From positions 30,272-94,271 of IMG/VR virus record IMGVR_UViG_3300032116_000082: a DNA stretch of 64,000 bases; one strand, 5' to 3'. Origin of the DNA: a virus. Of this stretch, positions 1-11,124 are shown one piece after another. The position numbers and the translations under genes were made by a program. The notes beneath the pieces were generated by a model. The model worked only from the letters and a program-made list of their open reading frames with translations. It was not told the DNA's origin and made no database searches. Position 1 is the stretch's first letter. Every line of letters begins with the position of its first letter.

Positions 1-3000
1 ATAGCACTTGTATTGATCTTCGAACGTCAACGGTACGCCCGCAGGTGCGGGAGGCATCACGGCAATGAGGTACCAGTTGACCGGGTCCTGCTCTCGGCTG
101 ATCGAGATGTTGATATCATGCAGCGCGGCCGAGGCATTCGTGGTGACGGTAATATCGTTCGAGAAGGGAATACCGCACGCGACCCGAGTGGTTGTCGGAT
201 CACTCGTGTTGGAAACACACGTCCCCTCCGCACCCGCCGAAGCGGTGGCCGTGAGGGTAATGTCGTCATCGCCGCCGTCGTCTTTCGTATCCTCAACATA
301 GGCCGTGATCCGCACGGTTTCCGTCTTGCTCTGGTAGGTGACGGCGTATTCGTACACGAGGGGCTTGCCTGAGGCTTTGAATTTCCGCCCGGTATTATGC
401 GAATACGTTCCAGCGCCATCAATGGCTTGCCCCTGATCGGCCTGTACGCCGTGATTGGTGGTCAGGGACGTCGTTTTCGGCGGTGTCAGACTTTGTTCGG
501 TAACCGTGATACTCACCGAACCCGGCGCGTTTGGCGTGTGCTTCCACGACACCAAAATGATACCACTGTCAATTTGCGGGGTCGCTGTCACCTCGCGAAT
601 CGCGTGAACTGTGGGGTTGTCTTCACCGATCAGGAATGGCGGCGCCTTGGTGACCGTACCCTCGCTGTTGAGCGAATTCACCGGCACAGCGACGGCGTAC
701 CACGTCCCCTCCCCCGCATTGATACTGAAGGTGGGTTGATTGATGCTGCCAGAGTACCGAATGTATTGCTCGTCGATGTCCGACGGCTCCAGCTGCTCAA
801 GAGTTGGATCTTTGTTCACCGTATTCTTGATCGGCCAGCCGGTCTTCTTCACGTAGCAGCGCCACGTTTTGGCATCATCGTCAAATCCGTTAGCGGTATA
901 TCGCAACTGGGTCGTTTCCGACTCGTACGACGGCTGCAGCGACTTGAGTGAGGCGGTGGAGTCCGGATCGACCTGCATGACTCGAACGTTTTCTGGCGTA
1001 CACCCGGTCTTGGTGGCATAGAACGCCATGTAAAACGTCTTGTTCTCCCCGGTGAAGGTCTCTTCTCCAGCCGTCGGGGCAAAGCCGTTCAGACCCTGTG
1101 GGGTGTCCGCGCTGCTCAGGCGCTGGAACATCACCGCGCCGTCGAGAATGCGGTATTCGTGTGTTCCCTGGTGCGTGGTAGGTAACGGATCACCGCCCAG
1201 CAGAAGCGTGCTGGCGGAACTGCCGACAATCGTGCGAATCAGCGGCTTCTCATTTTCAGGGGCAATCCACGCGTAGTAGTAGTTCAGATCGCCGGTCGTC
1301 CATTGGCCGACTCCGGCAGTAACCGACCAGGTGCGCCCCGCATCACTCACCGCATTCGCGGAGACGACCCCTGTCGAGGTTGTCGCTGGTTGGAGGGTCG
1401 TGCCGAGATTTTGCGGAGCCGGAGCCGGTGCCATGGCAAATCGCGCGGTCACGGTGTCCGGCACGCGGTTGCCGTCGGTATCCTTGGTGTCAAACGTGAC
1501 GAACGATCTCGGCGTACGAACCAGGTCACGATTGACTGGCTCGCCAAACGGCGCTCCCGCAATGCCAATGACGATGCTGCCGCTTCGGTTCTGCGCCGCC
1601 AACCCACCACCGGGATCGTCAACGGTGACCGTCGTCGGATTGGTCACTGTCTTGACGCGGTAGCGCGTATTCAGTTCTGGAAGCGTTGACCCGAGCACGT
1701 CAAACCACTGACCAACCACCAGCCCATGCGGCTCCGTGGTGACAAAGGTCGTGATGTCATTACTGCGGGCACTGGTGGCCAGCGGGACTAGGCTGTAGTC
1801 GAAGCTTCCGCACGGGAGCAAAATCAGCCGCTTGGAGGCCCCCAGGGGTAGGTCAACCACACCACGAATGACCTTGTTGCGGCGAAGATCGACATGGAAT
1901 GGCGAGTCTTTCGACGGCTCCTGAGGACCAGCCGGGTCCACATGCCACTGCACGCCGAAGGTATCGTCGTCACCAACGGCAATGAATGACGCCGTGTTAT
2001 TGTTGTTGTCGAGGAAGGTCTCGAGTGACGAAATCTCTGGCGTGGTATCCAAGTCCACCACGAAGCTGAGCACATCGGACTCCCGCCCAATCGCATCAAC
2101 CGCCCATACCCGAATCCATGTATCGTCTTCGGTACGGTTGAGCGCGACGAACCGGGATCGCGCGCGGGCGACCCCCTCACGATCGCCTGGCAGCAGATTA
2201 GGCCCGGTGTTCGCGTAGGAGAACGTACTGGCCGTCACCGCGGTTACTTCAAACGTCCCATTCAGCGAAGCCGTCGTAGCACCGGCGACCTCGACCAACT
2301 GCTCGACAACAAAGCCGTGCGGCGTCTCCGTCGTCACCGTGGTCACATTGTTGGTCCGAACAAAATCGGTGATCACCACACCGACGCGGTCGTCGACCAA
2401 GACCTCGTTTTCCGCCGTGATCTCGTACGGAAAATACGGTTCATACTGCTGCGGGACGGGAAACAAGACCGTCGGGGTCTCGTCGCCCTTCCGCTGATAG
2501 TGAATCTCTACGCCCTCGAACCTGGCCTGGGGCGGAGTCTTCGGACTGTTGGCATTGTAGGCGTAAAGCTCGACCAGGGCGTACACCTTCGGATCGCTGT
2601 AATCCTCAGGAGCTTCGACGAAGAATGCTTGTTCCGTCTTCGTAAGCTGGCGAAACGCGACAATAGGTCCACCCGTGAACTGGTCGTCCGCGGGGGTATA
2701 CGTCCAGACCGCCGCGTCGTCAAAACTCTGTTGGTTTCGGGACCGGTCAAACGTGGCGAAGTAGTACAGTCCGTAATTCTCGCCGAAGAATTGCAGCTCG
2801 TCCTGGCGATTGGGCAGTCCGAAGTCGCTCTTGACCTCGGTATCCTTGTAGATATACATGCCCACTTCAATATTATCACCGAGGGCATCCGCAATTGCTG
2901 CGATAATGTCATCTGGAAGGTCTTCTGCAATCGTGACGCTGTTCGTTGTGTTCTCTGCGATCGTAAAGGTGTAGGTCGGAAAGTTCTCCAGCGTTAGCTG

Positions 3001-4425
3001 CAGTTGGAATCCTTCCAACGTACTGTCTTCATCGTCTGGAAATTCGTTCAGGACCGCGGTAAGCGTACGTTTGTTGGAGCCGACGGACGCTAGTTCGTAG
3101 GGGACATCAATGAATACTTCTTCTTCGGGCGGCGCCTCTGGATCGAGCACCGAGTTCATGACTTGCTGGCGGTAGTAGACGTTCACCCCCGCATAGTCGA
3201 GGTCAGTCGGTGTGTCGAACTTGACGGTCACCAGTCGATTGGTCACCGTGGGGTAGTCTTCCAGGATGGTGATAGGACCGGGCGCGAAAATGTCTCCCGC
3301 CACGATGTACTGCACCTGACTGGTCGGGCTGAGAACGGTTTCGTCTACGAGCCCGACCGCCCGCAGCACATACTCATACCCATGATCCCGGTTGACCGCA
3401 GAATCGACATACTCGACCACCGAGGCATTGACGACGCGACTAACGCGCGCGATTTCATTGAAGCTACCGACAGACAGGAACTGACCGACGACGTTCGGCA
3501 AGGTCTCCAGGTCAATGGCGAGCCGACAAGCGAGTGTCGTTTGATACGCCGATTCGTCAACTGTCGTCGTCGTTTCGTCATCCTCAGTGATCTGCGTAAC
3601 CGTGACGCTTGTGACCACACCGAGCGTCTGACCGTTGGCAATCAGGAACGCGCCGACCTCCAGCTTCGGTCCTTGATCGCCGCCCATGGTGACGGTAAAC
3701 GTGCTGTCCGGACCGAGGGGCGACATTGTAGTAACAAGACCATCGCCGACTTTGGTCAGGTCCGCCAGCAAGATAGGCTCGCGACGGTAGACCCGGTAAC
3801 TGCCGACTTCCGGATCGGAATGCCACCGAAGCGTATTGCGGGCCGTACCGGCGCCCTCGTCGAGGTAGCCGGTCTGGATGGACACCCACTGAGGAGCACG
3901 TGGGATTTCCGTCTCGCCGACGAGTCGCACCTTGGTCGGGACCGCCACCGTGATCGTCGGAGCCACGGCCTGGACATACAGCGTGTGACGCCCCGCACTA
4001 ATATTCAGTGGGACTGCGACCGACCCACTCACCGTACGGATGAGCGTCCCATCGACATAGATCGCCGCCGTGGCGCCGGTGCCTGGGATCGTGATATCCA
4101 GATTGAATGACAGGCTCCGCTCAGCCTCTACCACGGTTCGAAGCATCAGGACCGTGTTTGGTCGAGTCGTTACCGTAATCCGACCTTCGATCGCCGTTTC
4201 CAACGACAGCGTCGACGTTTGCTCAGCAAAGGCGTCGAAGTAGTCCGTGAGCGGGAGGACCTGCGACCCGTTAATCCGGAGTGCTAGCCAGGTCTGGGAG
4301 ACAACCTCAGAAATATCTGCGAGGTCAACCCGCACGGCGCCATGGATATTGCCAACGGTCTGTCCGATCGTGACCGTATCCTGGCGAATCAGTTTGCGGA
4401 AGGACTCTAAAAGAGACAAACCCAT
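1..4425 (-). CDS. Very large tail-tip/fibre protein, C-terminus beyond the window (partial)
   Basis: Continuous reading frame of 1475 codons from an ATG at 4425 to the left edge with no stop, so the C-terminus is missing. The start lies 2 bases after the stop of the preceding giant tail gene, so the two are probably translationally coupled. I see fibronectin type III-like beta segments around residues 170-290 and 390-440 (Trp and Tyr-Arg-Val-Tyr signatures). Two modules of the FCCH type, with the core PHGFVVEQLVEVAG and a related PHGLVVGQWFDVLG, sit near residues 680-740 and 880-940. No enzymatic motif was recognised. Position after the tape measure and two other tail-tip genes suggests a virion protein of the tail tip or central fibre that contacts the host. 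Family assignment is inference from composition and order. Confidence 0.75.
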   Translation of the reverse strand, partial: MGLSLLESFRKLIRQDTVTIGQTVGNIHGAVRVDLADISEVVSQTWLALRINGSQVLPLTDYFDAFAEQTSTLSLETAIEGRITVTTRPNTVLMLRTVVEAERSLSFNLDITIPGTGATAAIYVDGTLIRTVSGSVAVPLNISAGRHTLYVQAVAPTITVAVPTKVRLVGETEIPRAPQWVSIQTGYLDEGAGTARNTLRWHSDPEVGSYRVYRREPILLADLTKVGDGLVTTMSPLGPDSTFTVTMGGDQGPKLEVGAFLIANGQTLGVVTSVTVTQITEDDETTTTVDESAYQTTLACRLAIDLETLPNVVGQFLSVGSFNEIARVSRVVNASVVEYVDSAVNRDHGYEYVLRAVGLVDETVLSPTSQVQYIVAGDIFAPGPITILEDYPTVTNRLVTVKFDTPTDLDYAGVNVYYRQQVMNSVLDPEAPPEEEVFIDVPYELASVGSNKRTLTAVLNEFPDDEDSTLEGFQLQLTLENFPTYTFTIAENTTNSVTIAEDLPDDIIAAIADALGDNIEVGMYIYKDTEVKSDFGLPNRQDELQFFGENYGLYYFATFDRSRNQQSFDDAAVWTYTPADDQFTGGPIVAFRQLTKTEQAFFVEAPEDYSDPKVYALVELYAYNANSPKTPPQARFEGVEIHYQRKGDETPTVLFPVPQQYEPYFPYEITAENEVLVDDRVGVVITDFVRTNNVTTVTTETPHGFVVEQLVEVAGATTASLNGTFEVTAVTASTFSYANTGPNLLPGDREGVARARSRFVALNRTEDDTWIRVWAVDAIGRESDVLSFVVDLDTTPEISSLETFLDNNNNTASFIAVGDDDTFGVQWHVDPAGPQEPSKDSPFHVDLRRNKVIRGVVDLPLGASKRLILLPCGSFDYSLVPLATSARSNDITTFVTTEPHGLVVGQWFDVLGSTLPELNTRYRVKTVTNPTTVTVDDPGGGLAAQNRSGSIVIGIAGAPFGEPVNRDLVRTPRSFVTFDTKDTDGNRVPDTVTARFAMAPAPAPQNLGTTLQPATTSTGVVSANAVSDAGRTWSVTAGVGQWTTGDLNYYYAWIAPENEKPLIRTIVGSSASTLLLGGDPLPTTHQGTHEYRILDGAVMFQRLSSADTPQGLNGFAPTAGEETFTGENKTFYMAFYATKTGCTPENVRVMQVDPDSTASLKSLQPSYESETTQLRYTANGFDDDAKTWRCYVKKTGWPIKNTVNKDPTLEQLEPSDIDEQYIRYSGSINQPTFSINAGEGTWYAVAVPVNSLNSEGTVTKAPPFLIGEDNPTVHAIREVTATPQIDSGIILVSWKHTPNAPGSVSITVTEQSLTPPKTTSLTTNHGVQADQGQAIDGAGTYSHNTGRKFKASGKPLVYEYAVTYQSKTETVRITAYVEDTKDDGGDDDITLTATASAGAEGTCVSNTSDPTTTRVACGIPFSNDITVTTNASAALHDINISISREQDPVNWYLIAVMPPAPAGVPLTFEDQYKCY

Positions 4426-4427
4426 CG

Positions 4428-7400
4428 TCAGCTCCCTCGCCGCTCAGGCAGCAACACCAGATGACACGTCAACTCCGTAGTTTGTGGAAGGACGGGACCA
4501 ACCCCCACGGGCATGTGCCCAGTCGTGAAGGGCCCACCGACGTCCCACGAGATCCCCGAATAGTTTCCGTTCCGCAAAAACCCGCCGGTAATTTTCGGCG
4601 TGCTGACATTGAGGTCGTCATCCTTCCAACCCGTCCACGCGCCGTAGTCGTAATACAGGTTATTCGAAAAGCCAATGAAGCGGTGTCTCCACCACATCAC
4701 CCCGTCCAGGCGCTCTTTGCCAAACCGATTCGTCGGGAACATGGAGCCCGATTCCCACACGTACTCACTGCGGAACGACGTCCGGAACCAGTCGATACCG
4801 GCGCCGGTTGGCGGAGACGTTGTGGTCGACGGACCCGTACGATCCACCAGCACCTGAAACAGCGGATAGCTCGAGACATTCAGCGTTTGGCTGACCTGAA
4901 TGCCCTTATAGCGATGGGGATTCACGTAATACGGTGACCCTGCCGCGACCTTGGTCGGCGCCGCCGCCGGGTACGGACCACGACTGTAGATGCCCCGCAG
5001 ATCTTCCCAATGCACCGTCTCGTCCTGCCGGACGTAGTTGATGGCATTGGTCGGAACGCCGTCCTTGAACATGCCTTTAGTTACATCGACACGAAATCCA
5101 GGGTTGAACTTCAGCGCGGTGCCGGATCCCGTCATATCAACCGTCGGACTCGACCACGTCTGCGCCGCCCCGGCGTCAGACGTCTTGCGCTCGATAGTGT
5201 TATCCGATCCGAAGGCACGGACCTTTACCTTGGTCTCCGAGCCGCCGATGGTCCAGTACATGTTGATACCGCGAAGATCGGCCTCCTCGCCGTTATTCGT
5301 GAAGCTGGCGAACGTCGACTGCGCAAACGGCGGAGCGGGCGGCGAGACCATTGGGGGCAGTAAGAAATATGGATGCAGATCCCGTGTGATGGACGGAATC
5401 CACAACGGACTGCTTTCCCACTCCCACGTTCCTACGTCCATGCCGCCAGACGCGTTCGCGCCCAGAAACGAACTCGACACGGCGCCTGCGACGGAACCAA
5501 GCTGACGCATAACATTCGACGCGCTGTACTCGAGCGGCAGGCGGTATCCGTCAACGGATGCCGCCGCGTGATTGGCCGAGTAGGTGTCCTGTGGGAACGT
5601 GCCGAAGGCGGACCACGAGACTGGCGTAGTGCCCACGTTTGTCGCCGACACGTCATGCTGATACCAGAACGACTGCAGTAGCTTGGCAAACAGCGTATTG
5701 GCCGAATAACCGAACGCTGTGAGCTGGTTTGCCTTCCAGTCGGCCTCCTCGGTCCACTGACGGCAAACGACCGTGCGGCGCTGCTCGTACATCGGATCGG
5801 TCGGCCAGTTCAGCGCCTGGGTATTGGTGTAGATCTTAGACTTGTCAACGAAACTGCGATTAATCCCCCAGCTGGAGCGCCCCGAGCGATCGGTGACGTA
5901 CGCCGACAGGTAAAACAGGTAGGACATCAAGGCGAACTGCAGGCGGGAACGAGCGGTCGCGGTCGCGCGCGCGCCGTTCCACTGAGGCACTTCTTCCAGC
6001 TGCAGGTAGTCCCCGAACTCGATCGACTGTTCGTACCCGGAGATCAAGAAATCCTTCTTAAAATCCCGCGGATAGAACACCCATTCGGTGCTTGCGTCAC
6101 CAGGATCCGTCGCGTCGTCCCAGCGGAACGTCGAGGCTTTCCGGTAGCCGGAATCCGTATACTGCTTGGTGTGCTCGTCATTGGTCAGGCGACGGCTATA
6201 CACCGCTCGATCTTCCACCGTCGTCCCTGGAAACTCCTTGCCCGCATACACCACCACCTGATCCCCGATAATAGCCCGAAGATGGACCTCTCTCGTGAGT
6301 TTGACGGAGATCTGGGAATCCTTACCTGCCCACAGAACACCTGGGCGCGGTGCCACTTTGAACCGAATACGGATCGGCTTGTCGTTGTTAATGTACGCCG
6401 TCAACGAGGACGGCTGGCTGGTAGGCGGTAGCGCGCCCCACGAGGCTCCGATCTTGTCTTCGACTTTCAGCTCGAGCTTCGTGGGTTCTGGTAAATGCGT
6501 CAAAATCGCAACGTTGACGTCGTCGTCCTTACTGCTCAGTTCCCTTTCGGCAGGCGTCGTCGTCTCGGCTTCAATGTGGACATACCAACGGGCGTACGTT
6601 CCGTGGCCAATAATCGGGACACCGTCCACATTTCGCGCCAACCAGATGTACGCCAACGGACCGAGGTCGCCGCCGCCAACTTCTTGGTTCCAGACATAGA
6701 ACCCCCGCCCAACGCGCGGCTTCTGATCGTCCTCGAACGTACCCTCAACCAACTCGGAATACAGCTCGGACTGGACCGCATTCCACAGGCCCAGCTGGTC
6801 CACGCCGTCCCAGGTGAACACCTTGTCGGCCATCACGGGCAGGTATTCCCAATGCTGCTCCGGCTGATTCGCGTCCGAGGCCGGGTTGGTTAGCCAGCCC
6901 ACGACCGTGTGATCCTCCCAGTTCCGGATCGATACCCGATACATCCCCTCCGCTAGGACGGAGAATCGGATATTGACCAGGTTGCCGAGCTCGCTCGTAT
7001 ACGGGTCATAGAACGGGCTCTTGGAAACACCACCAGCAATCCCATTCGGGTCGCCGCCTCCAACAGGGAACAAGGACCGATACCGCACATCAAAGGTCAA
7101 CACTTCGTCGGTCGATACGCCGGTTGTGGTCCCTTGAGCCCACGGGAGGGAGACGCCAACACTGGTGTAGTTCAGCCCATAAAACTCGTGGTACGGGTTA
7201 TTCGAAAGCCACCCGGTGTTCATGCGGTCCGTACCCACCCGGTACGACAAGAAGATCTTGCCTTCCGTGGCCAAAGCCGCACCGCCAGTCAAGGCTTTCT
7301 GACCGCGGAACAGCGAAATGACCCCGTCGGTCTCTTCGTAGTAGAAATAGTCCGACCGATCAACGGATCCAGCCGCCACGGTCGAGTCCAACGCGACCTT

Positions 7401-10394
7401 GGTCGCGGCAGCGTCGGAATACAACTTGACCCGCACCCCCTGCATCGTCCATTCGGGCGGGATACCAAACGTCTTGATCAGCTGGAGCGGCTGCCACCGA
7501 CCACTAATGGGTATCTCCAGGATCTTTGGCACTTCCACCGCGGTGCGACCCCCAGCGACAAAATTGCCCTTGATCTGGAAGGTCCCTGGGACTGGAGGCC
7601 AGGGCGCATTGCCCGGCATACTGAGCGTCGTCCCGCCGAATGACAGACCATTATACGCCACCGTATTGCCGATCACCTGCTTGACCAGACTCGGCGAGGG
7701 ATTGCTGTACGAATGTCCACTGAGTGACACATAATCCACCGTCAGTCCCGTGACCGGCTTGTTGTCGAATTTCGACAGGTCAATGTCCGTTCGGGGCTGG
7801 TACGCAGGATAGTCAGGCCACGGCTCCGTCTCGATCGTGGTCTGGAACTTATTGAGGTCAATCCGGTGCTGGATCTTGCGCACGTACTGCGTCGTGTCCG
7901 GCGTGACGGTGTTGAACTTGCTCTCCTCCACCGCGACCGGATCGGTGATCTCGAGCATGGGGAGCAGCGTGTGCGTTACCGTGGTGCCCACGCGCGGAAC
8001 GGATTGCCGGTAAATGAAGACCTGAGCCAAGTACTTAGCTAACCCATCGTCGGCGATCGCTTCGTCGTAGATGACCGACTGCTTCAGGTACCCGACATAG
8101 TTGGTGGCGGTACGGTCCGTAATCGAGCCCAGGTCGATCGCGTTCTGGACGACGAATTCCTGCTCGGTCGGCGCCTGGGCTTCTGCGAACTTGTCGCTGT
8201 CCGTTACCGCGGCCTTCCGACGACCCACGATGGTCACCTTATTTCGGACGGCATCCTGCTGAGTCTTGGTCTGTACCGTCAGCGCGGCGTCCAGCGTAGA
8301 CAGGGCGGGCAGCTTCGGATTGTCTGGATCCTGCGCATAGGCCAGGATGCAATCCACATACGCCGGTGTCGTTCCGGCGACGGGCTGGAGCGTCACTATC
8401 AGCTGTAGATAATCGCCGGTATACGCCGTATACACGGTACTATTACCGCCTGGAGCCGTCACAGCCGAGTCGAAGAACAGTTCCGGCTCTCCGACCGTAG
8501 CGGCAACATGCACTTGCTCTTGGGTTTCCTGGTATCCTTCCGACACCGTGACGATACGAGGCTCCCCGAGCTCAGTAATACGTCTCTGGTTGCTCTGCGT
8601 AGTCAGGTACGACACGTCCGAGGGTGTGACGGTGACAATCCAGTCGCGAATACCACTTGCCCGCGGAAACGAAATATCTACCCGCGAAGCATACACAGTC
8701 ACTTCGAACGTCGGCGTAGCGCCAGAGGCGGCCGACATGTACGTCGCACCGTACGCTGCCGGGTTAATGACCTCGGTCGCGGTGCCCGTCTTCACATCAT
8801 CGGTGGTGATATCGTGAACATACGACGGGGAATTGGCGGGAAATAGCACCGCCGCGCCGGTGACATCAAACCGGCAAATGTACCCCACGCGATCAGTCAA
8901 CTCACGAGCGCGGGCCCAGAGGTCTTTGGTGGGTTCAACCTTAAAGACGTAATCGTCGTCGTACGGGCGCGTTTCCGTAAAGGACAACCCAACATTGCCG
9001 TAGTGAACCGCCCGCGGAAGCCGAAGGGGCTCGCCAGATAGGGTGTCCGCGCGGAATCGCTTCAACAGAGCACCATTGATCTCAACGTCCCTACCGTTCC
9101 CGTTATCCTGCACGGCCTGGAACAGGCGACGAAAACAGATTGGGTCGATACCGGCCCGAATCCCCAGTTCTTCAACGGCCCATGCGAGCGGCCAGTTGTC
9201 GAACGCGGGGACATTGTAGACCGGCTGCTTCCGATCAACCGGCAACACATCGGCATAGTCAAGCACCTGGAAACCACGGGCCATGTAACTAATACGATCC
9301 GGTGCCTGCTCGTACTGCTCGACCATGCGACCTTCAAAGCTCACGCAGGTAATCTGCAACCGCCCGGTAGAGCCACTACCAAAATCGTCTACCTGCCCCG
9401 TAAAGATCGGCATCCAGGACGGAGTCTCCGCCCGCTTGGCGACTTCAATTTGAATCAGTCGCTTCCGCTTGAGCGTGTGCAGCAGATCCCCGGCATCATA
9501 GACCCGGAGGGATCCCGGATCGGTCTCCGGATCTGGCTGATAAAACACCCAGCCACTCCCATCGTTGATCGCCGGATTGACCAGCGGGACCTCGATGTCG
9601 GCGCGGATAGCACTGCCCTGTTCGTGGTTGACATTCACCGACAGGATATACGGCAGCTCCACCGCCTGAACGTCCGCATGAGAGAACAGGCTCGCTGCGA
9701 GGAGTGGCGCGGCTTGCGCTGCCGCCTTGGCGATCGGTCCTCTGCTATTGGCATCGGTGGGCCGTGCCGTCGGAATCGCCCGAATGACCAGCCCGCCCCA
9801 CGAGTCGGTCTTGTCCTGCACGTAGTACACATGCAGGGTCGAGGTGGAAGAGAAGGTGTGCGTCGACGAATACCGGAAGCCGTTTTCCAGAAAATCGCTC
9901 TCCGAGACATCTCCCTTGAACAGCGTCGTCCTCGTCGCACCTTCGACCACATCAATCCGCACCCATCCGGATCCTGCCACGGCAAACGTGAAGACGTCGT
10001 CATCCGCCAGCCACTGCCGACGAGACCGTGCAACGAGTGCTCCCTGAAAGCAGAGCGCCACTCGTCCAGTATACGCCCCGCCCCACCAGTTCGGAGTGCC
10101 GCTCCCCCAATAGGACTGCACCAGAGGCCACCGGCCATCTGCCACGGCAGCGGATGCGAACGATCCATTGGTGAAAGCGGATTCCGGACTGGAACCAGAC
10201 GCCACCGCCTTGAGCGCCGTGGCGTACTGGCTCCAGTTGACCGATTCCGCCAACGGCTGAAACACCCGAAGCTTCAACCCCTCGGACGCCTCGTCATTTT
10301 CAAGCGTCGTATACGGAGTATCCCAACTGCGAACCCGGAACTGCCATTCCTGGTCCGCAGAGAAGAACGCTGAGGTGGTAGGCGTCGGCCGCAT
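4428..10394 (-). CDS. Giant tail-tip/hub protein (1988 aa)
   Basis: Open frame of 1988 codons starting at an ATG that shares bases with the preceding stop (TAATG). The N-terminal 200 residues are rich in Trp, Gly and beta-strand patterns and could be a carbohydrate-binding or PA14-like fold, which is only a guess. Residues about 225-350 contain IFTGQVDDFGSG followed by LQITCVSFEGRM, a pattern like the hub domains of tail-associated proteins. The long remainder is beta-rich with many Pro, Tyr and Trp and no visible collagen or coiled-coil repeats. Gene order (tape measure, 235-aa gene, this gene, another giant gene) matches Dit/Tal-like tail-tip modules in siphophages, so I infer a tail-tip hub or host-recognition protein. 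No lytic transglycosylase or peptidase motif was seen, but I did not search exhaustively. Confidence 0.75.
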   Translation of the reverse strand: MRPTPTTSAFFSADQEWQFRVRSWDTPYTTLENDEASEGLKLRVFQPLAESVNWSQYATALKAVASGSSPESAFTNGSFASAAVADGRWPLVQSYWGSGTPNWWGGAYTGRVALCFQGALVARSRRQWLADDDVFTFAVAGSGWVRIDVVEGATRTTLFKGDVSESDFLENGFRYSSTHTFSSTSTLHVYYVQDKTDSWGGLVIRAIPTARPTDANSRGPIAKAAAQAAPLLAASLFSHADVQAVELPYILSVNVNHEQGSAIRADIEVPLVNPAINDGSGWVFYQPDPETDPGSLRVYDAGDLLHTLKRKRLIQIEVAKRAETPSWMPIFTGQVDDFGSGSTGRLQITCVSFEGRMVEQYEQAPDRISYMARGFQVLDYADVLPVDRKQPVYNVPAFDNWPLAWAVEELGIRAGIDPICFRRLFQAVQDNGNGRDVEINGALLKRFRADTLSGEPLRLPRAVHYGNVGLSFTETRPYDDDYVFKVEPTKDLWARARELTDRVGYICRFDVTGAAVLFPANSPSYVHDITTDDVKTGTATEVINPAAYGATYMSAASGATPTFEVTVYASRVDISFPRASGIRDWIVTVTPSDVSYLTTQSNQRRITELGEPRIVTVSEGYQETQEQVHVAATVGEPELFFDSAVTAPGGNSTVYTAYTGDYLQLIVTLQPVAGTTPAYVDCILAYAQDPDNPKLPALSTLDAALTVQTKTQQDAVRNKVTIVGRRKAAVTDSDKFAEAQAPTEQEFVVQNAIDLGSITDRTATNYVGYLKQSVIYDEAIADDGLAKYLAQVFIYRQSVPRVGTTVTHTLLPMLEITDPVAVEESKFNTVTPDTTQYVRKIQHRIDLNKFQTTIETEPWPDYPAYQPRTDIDLSKFDNKPVTGLTVDYVSLSGHSYSNPSPSLVKQVIGNTVAYNGLSFGGTTLSMPGNAPWPPVPGTFQIKGNFVAGGRTAVEVPKILEIPISGRWQPLQLIKTFGIPPEWTMQGVRVKLYSDAAATKVALDSTVAAGSVDRSDYFYYEETDGVISLFRGQKALTGGAALATEGKIFLSYRVGTDRMNTGWLSNNPYHEFYGLNYTSVGVSLPWAQGTTTGVSTDEVLTFDVRYRSLFPVGGGDPNGIAGGVSKSPFYDPYTSELGNLVNIRFSVLAEGMYRVSIRNWEDHTVVGWLTNPASDANQPEQHWEYLPVMADKVFTWDGVDQLGLWNAVQSELYSELVEGTFEDDQKPRVGRGFYVWNQEVGGGDLGPLAYIWLARNVDGVPIIGHGTYARWYVHIEAETTTPAERELSSKDDDVNVAILTHLPEPTKLELKVEDKIGASWGALPPTSQPSSLTAYINNDKPIRIRFKVAPRPGVLWAGKDSQISVKLTREVHLRAIIGDQVVVYAGKEFPGTTVEDRAVYSRRLTNDEHTKQYTDSGYRKASTFRWDDATDPGDASTEWVFYPRDFKKDFLISGYEQSIEFGDYLQLEEVPQWNGARATATARSRLQFALMSYLFYLSAYVTDRSGRSSWGINRSFVDKSKIYTNTQALNWPTDPMYEQRRTVVCRQWTEEADWKANQLTAFGYSANTLFAKLLQSFWYQHDVSATNVGTTPVSWSAFGTFPQDTYSANHAAASVDGYRLPLEYSASNVMRQLGSVAGAVSSSFLGANASGGMDVGTWEWESSPLWIPSITRDLHPYFLLPPMVSPPAPPFAQSTFASFTNNGEEADLRGINMYWTIGGSETKVKVRAFGSDNTIERKTSDAGAAQTWSSPTVDMTGSGTALKFNPGFRVDVTKGMFKDGVPTNAINYVRQDETVHWEDLRGIYSRGPYPAAAPTKVAAGSPYYVNPHRYKGIQVSQTLNVSSYPLFQVLVDRTGPSTTTSPPTGAGIDWFRTSFRSEYVWESGSMFPTNRFGKERLDGVMWWRHRFIGFSNNLYYDYGAWTGWKDDDLNVSTPKITGGFLRNGNYSGISWDVGGPFTTGHMPVGVGPVLPQTTELTCHLVLLPERRGS

Positions 10395-11101
10395 TAGTAG
10401 GGGATCTCCTCGTCGATCACAAACGTGAACTTGGTATTGCTATACCGGACGGATCCACCATCCCCGCGCAATTCGCGCGTGGTATCCAACACGCGTGCCT
10501 TCCACCAGGCGGGTTCCGACCATGACAGCAGGATCGTGCCGGTCCCGAGCGGGCCGCTGAGGGGATTCTCGAGCGTAAGGCTGGTGCTGGTGGCCCCAAT
10601 TACCGAGCGTCGCTCAAAGGGGTAAACCGTGCTTCCAGGAAGCACATCGATGACCGCATTCTTGAGCAGGGACGGACCGACGTTTGCAGGGAGCGACACA
10701 GACAATGTGGTAGTGCTCGTCGCCGACGCCGTGAGCTGCACCTGGCGATTCAGGTTCAGCAATCCGGTGACCCCGTCATAGACATAGATTTGCGGAGGAA
10801 GACCACGCGCCATGCGCGTGCGGGCCGTGAGCTGTTGAAGCCACTTGTAAGTGCGCTCGTAGGTCACCACCTCCGGCCCAGCATTGGACCAGATCCAGCT
10901 GCGGCGTCGTGGGTCGCGGTTAGTAACCTGAGTAATCACACGCCCATCGGCGGTCTCAATCACTTCGCCGAGCTCGGCGTTCGGGTACTCCACCCGCGTC
11001 GGTCCGGGAAGGAGCGGAACGTCCTGATTCAGCTTCGCCCCAGCAAGGTCGGCCATCGCGATGCGGAACCCAACCAGTTTGGTCGTCGTCGTAACGGGCA
11101 T
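10394..11101 (-). CDS. Tail-tip protein, distal-tail-like position (235 aa)
   Basis: The start is set at the ATG at 11101 (MPVTTTTKLV), which has a GGGGGA ribosome site four bases upstream. A longer frame reaching 11215 would run through a terminator-like hairpin and is not credible. The protein is beta-rich with a central FERRSVIGATSTSLTLENPL stretch and a Trp-rich C-terminus. It lies directly after the tape-measure gene and before two giant tail genes, the place where siphophages encode a distal tail (Dit) or adaptor protein. I do not recognise the family by motif, so the role is inferred from order. The stop overlaps the next start by one base (TAATG). Confidence 0.7.
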   Translation of the reverse strand: MPVTTTTKLVGFRIAMADLAGAKLNQDVPLLPGPTRVEYPNAELGEVIETADGRVITQVTNRDPRRRSWIWSNAGPEVVTYERTYKWLQQLTARTRMARGLPPQIYVYDGVTGLLNLNRQVQLTASATSTTTLSVSLPANVGPSLLKNAVIDVLPGSTVYPFERRSVIGATSTSLTLENPLSGPLGTGTILLSWSEPAWWKARVLDTTRELRGDGGSVRYSNTKFTFVIDEEIPY

Positions 11102-11124
11102 TGCTTCCCCCATAAACACAAAAA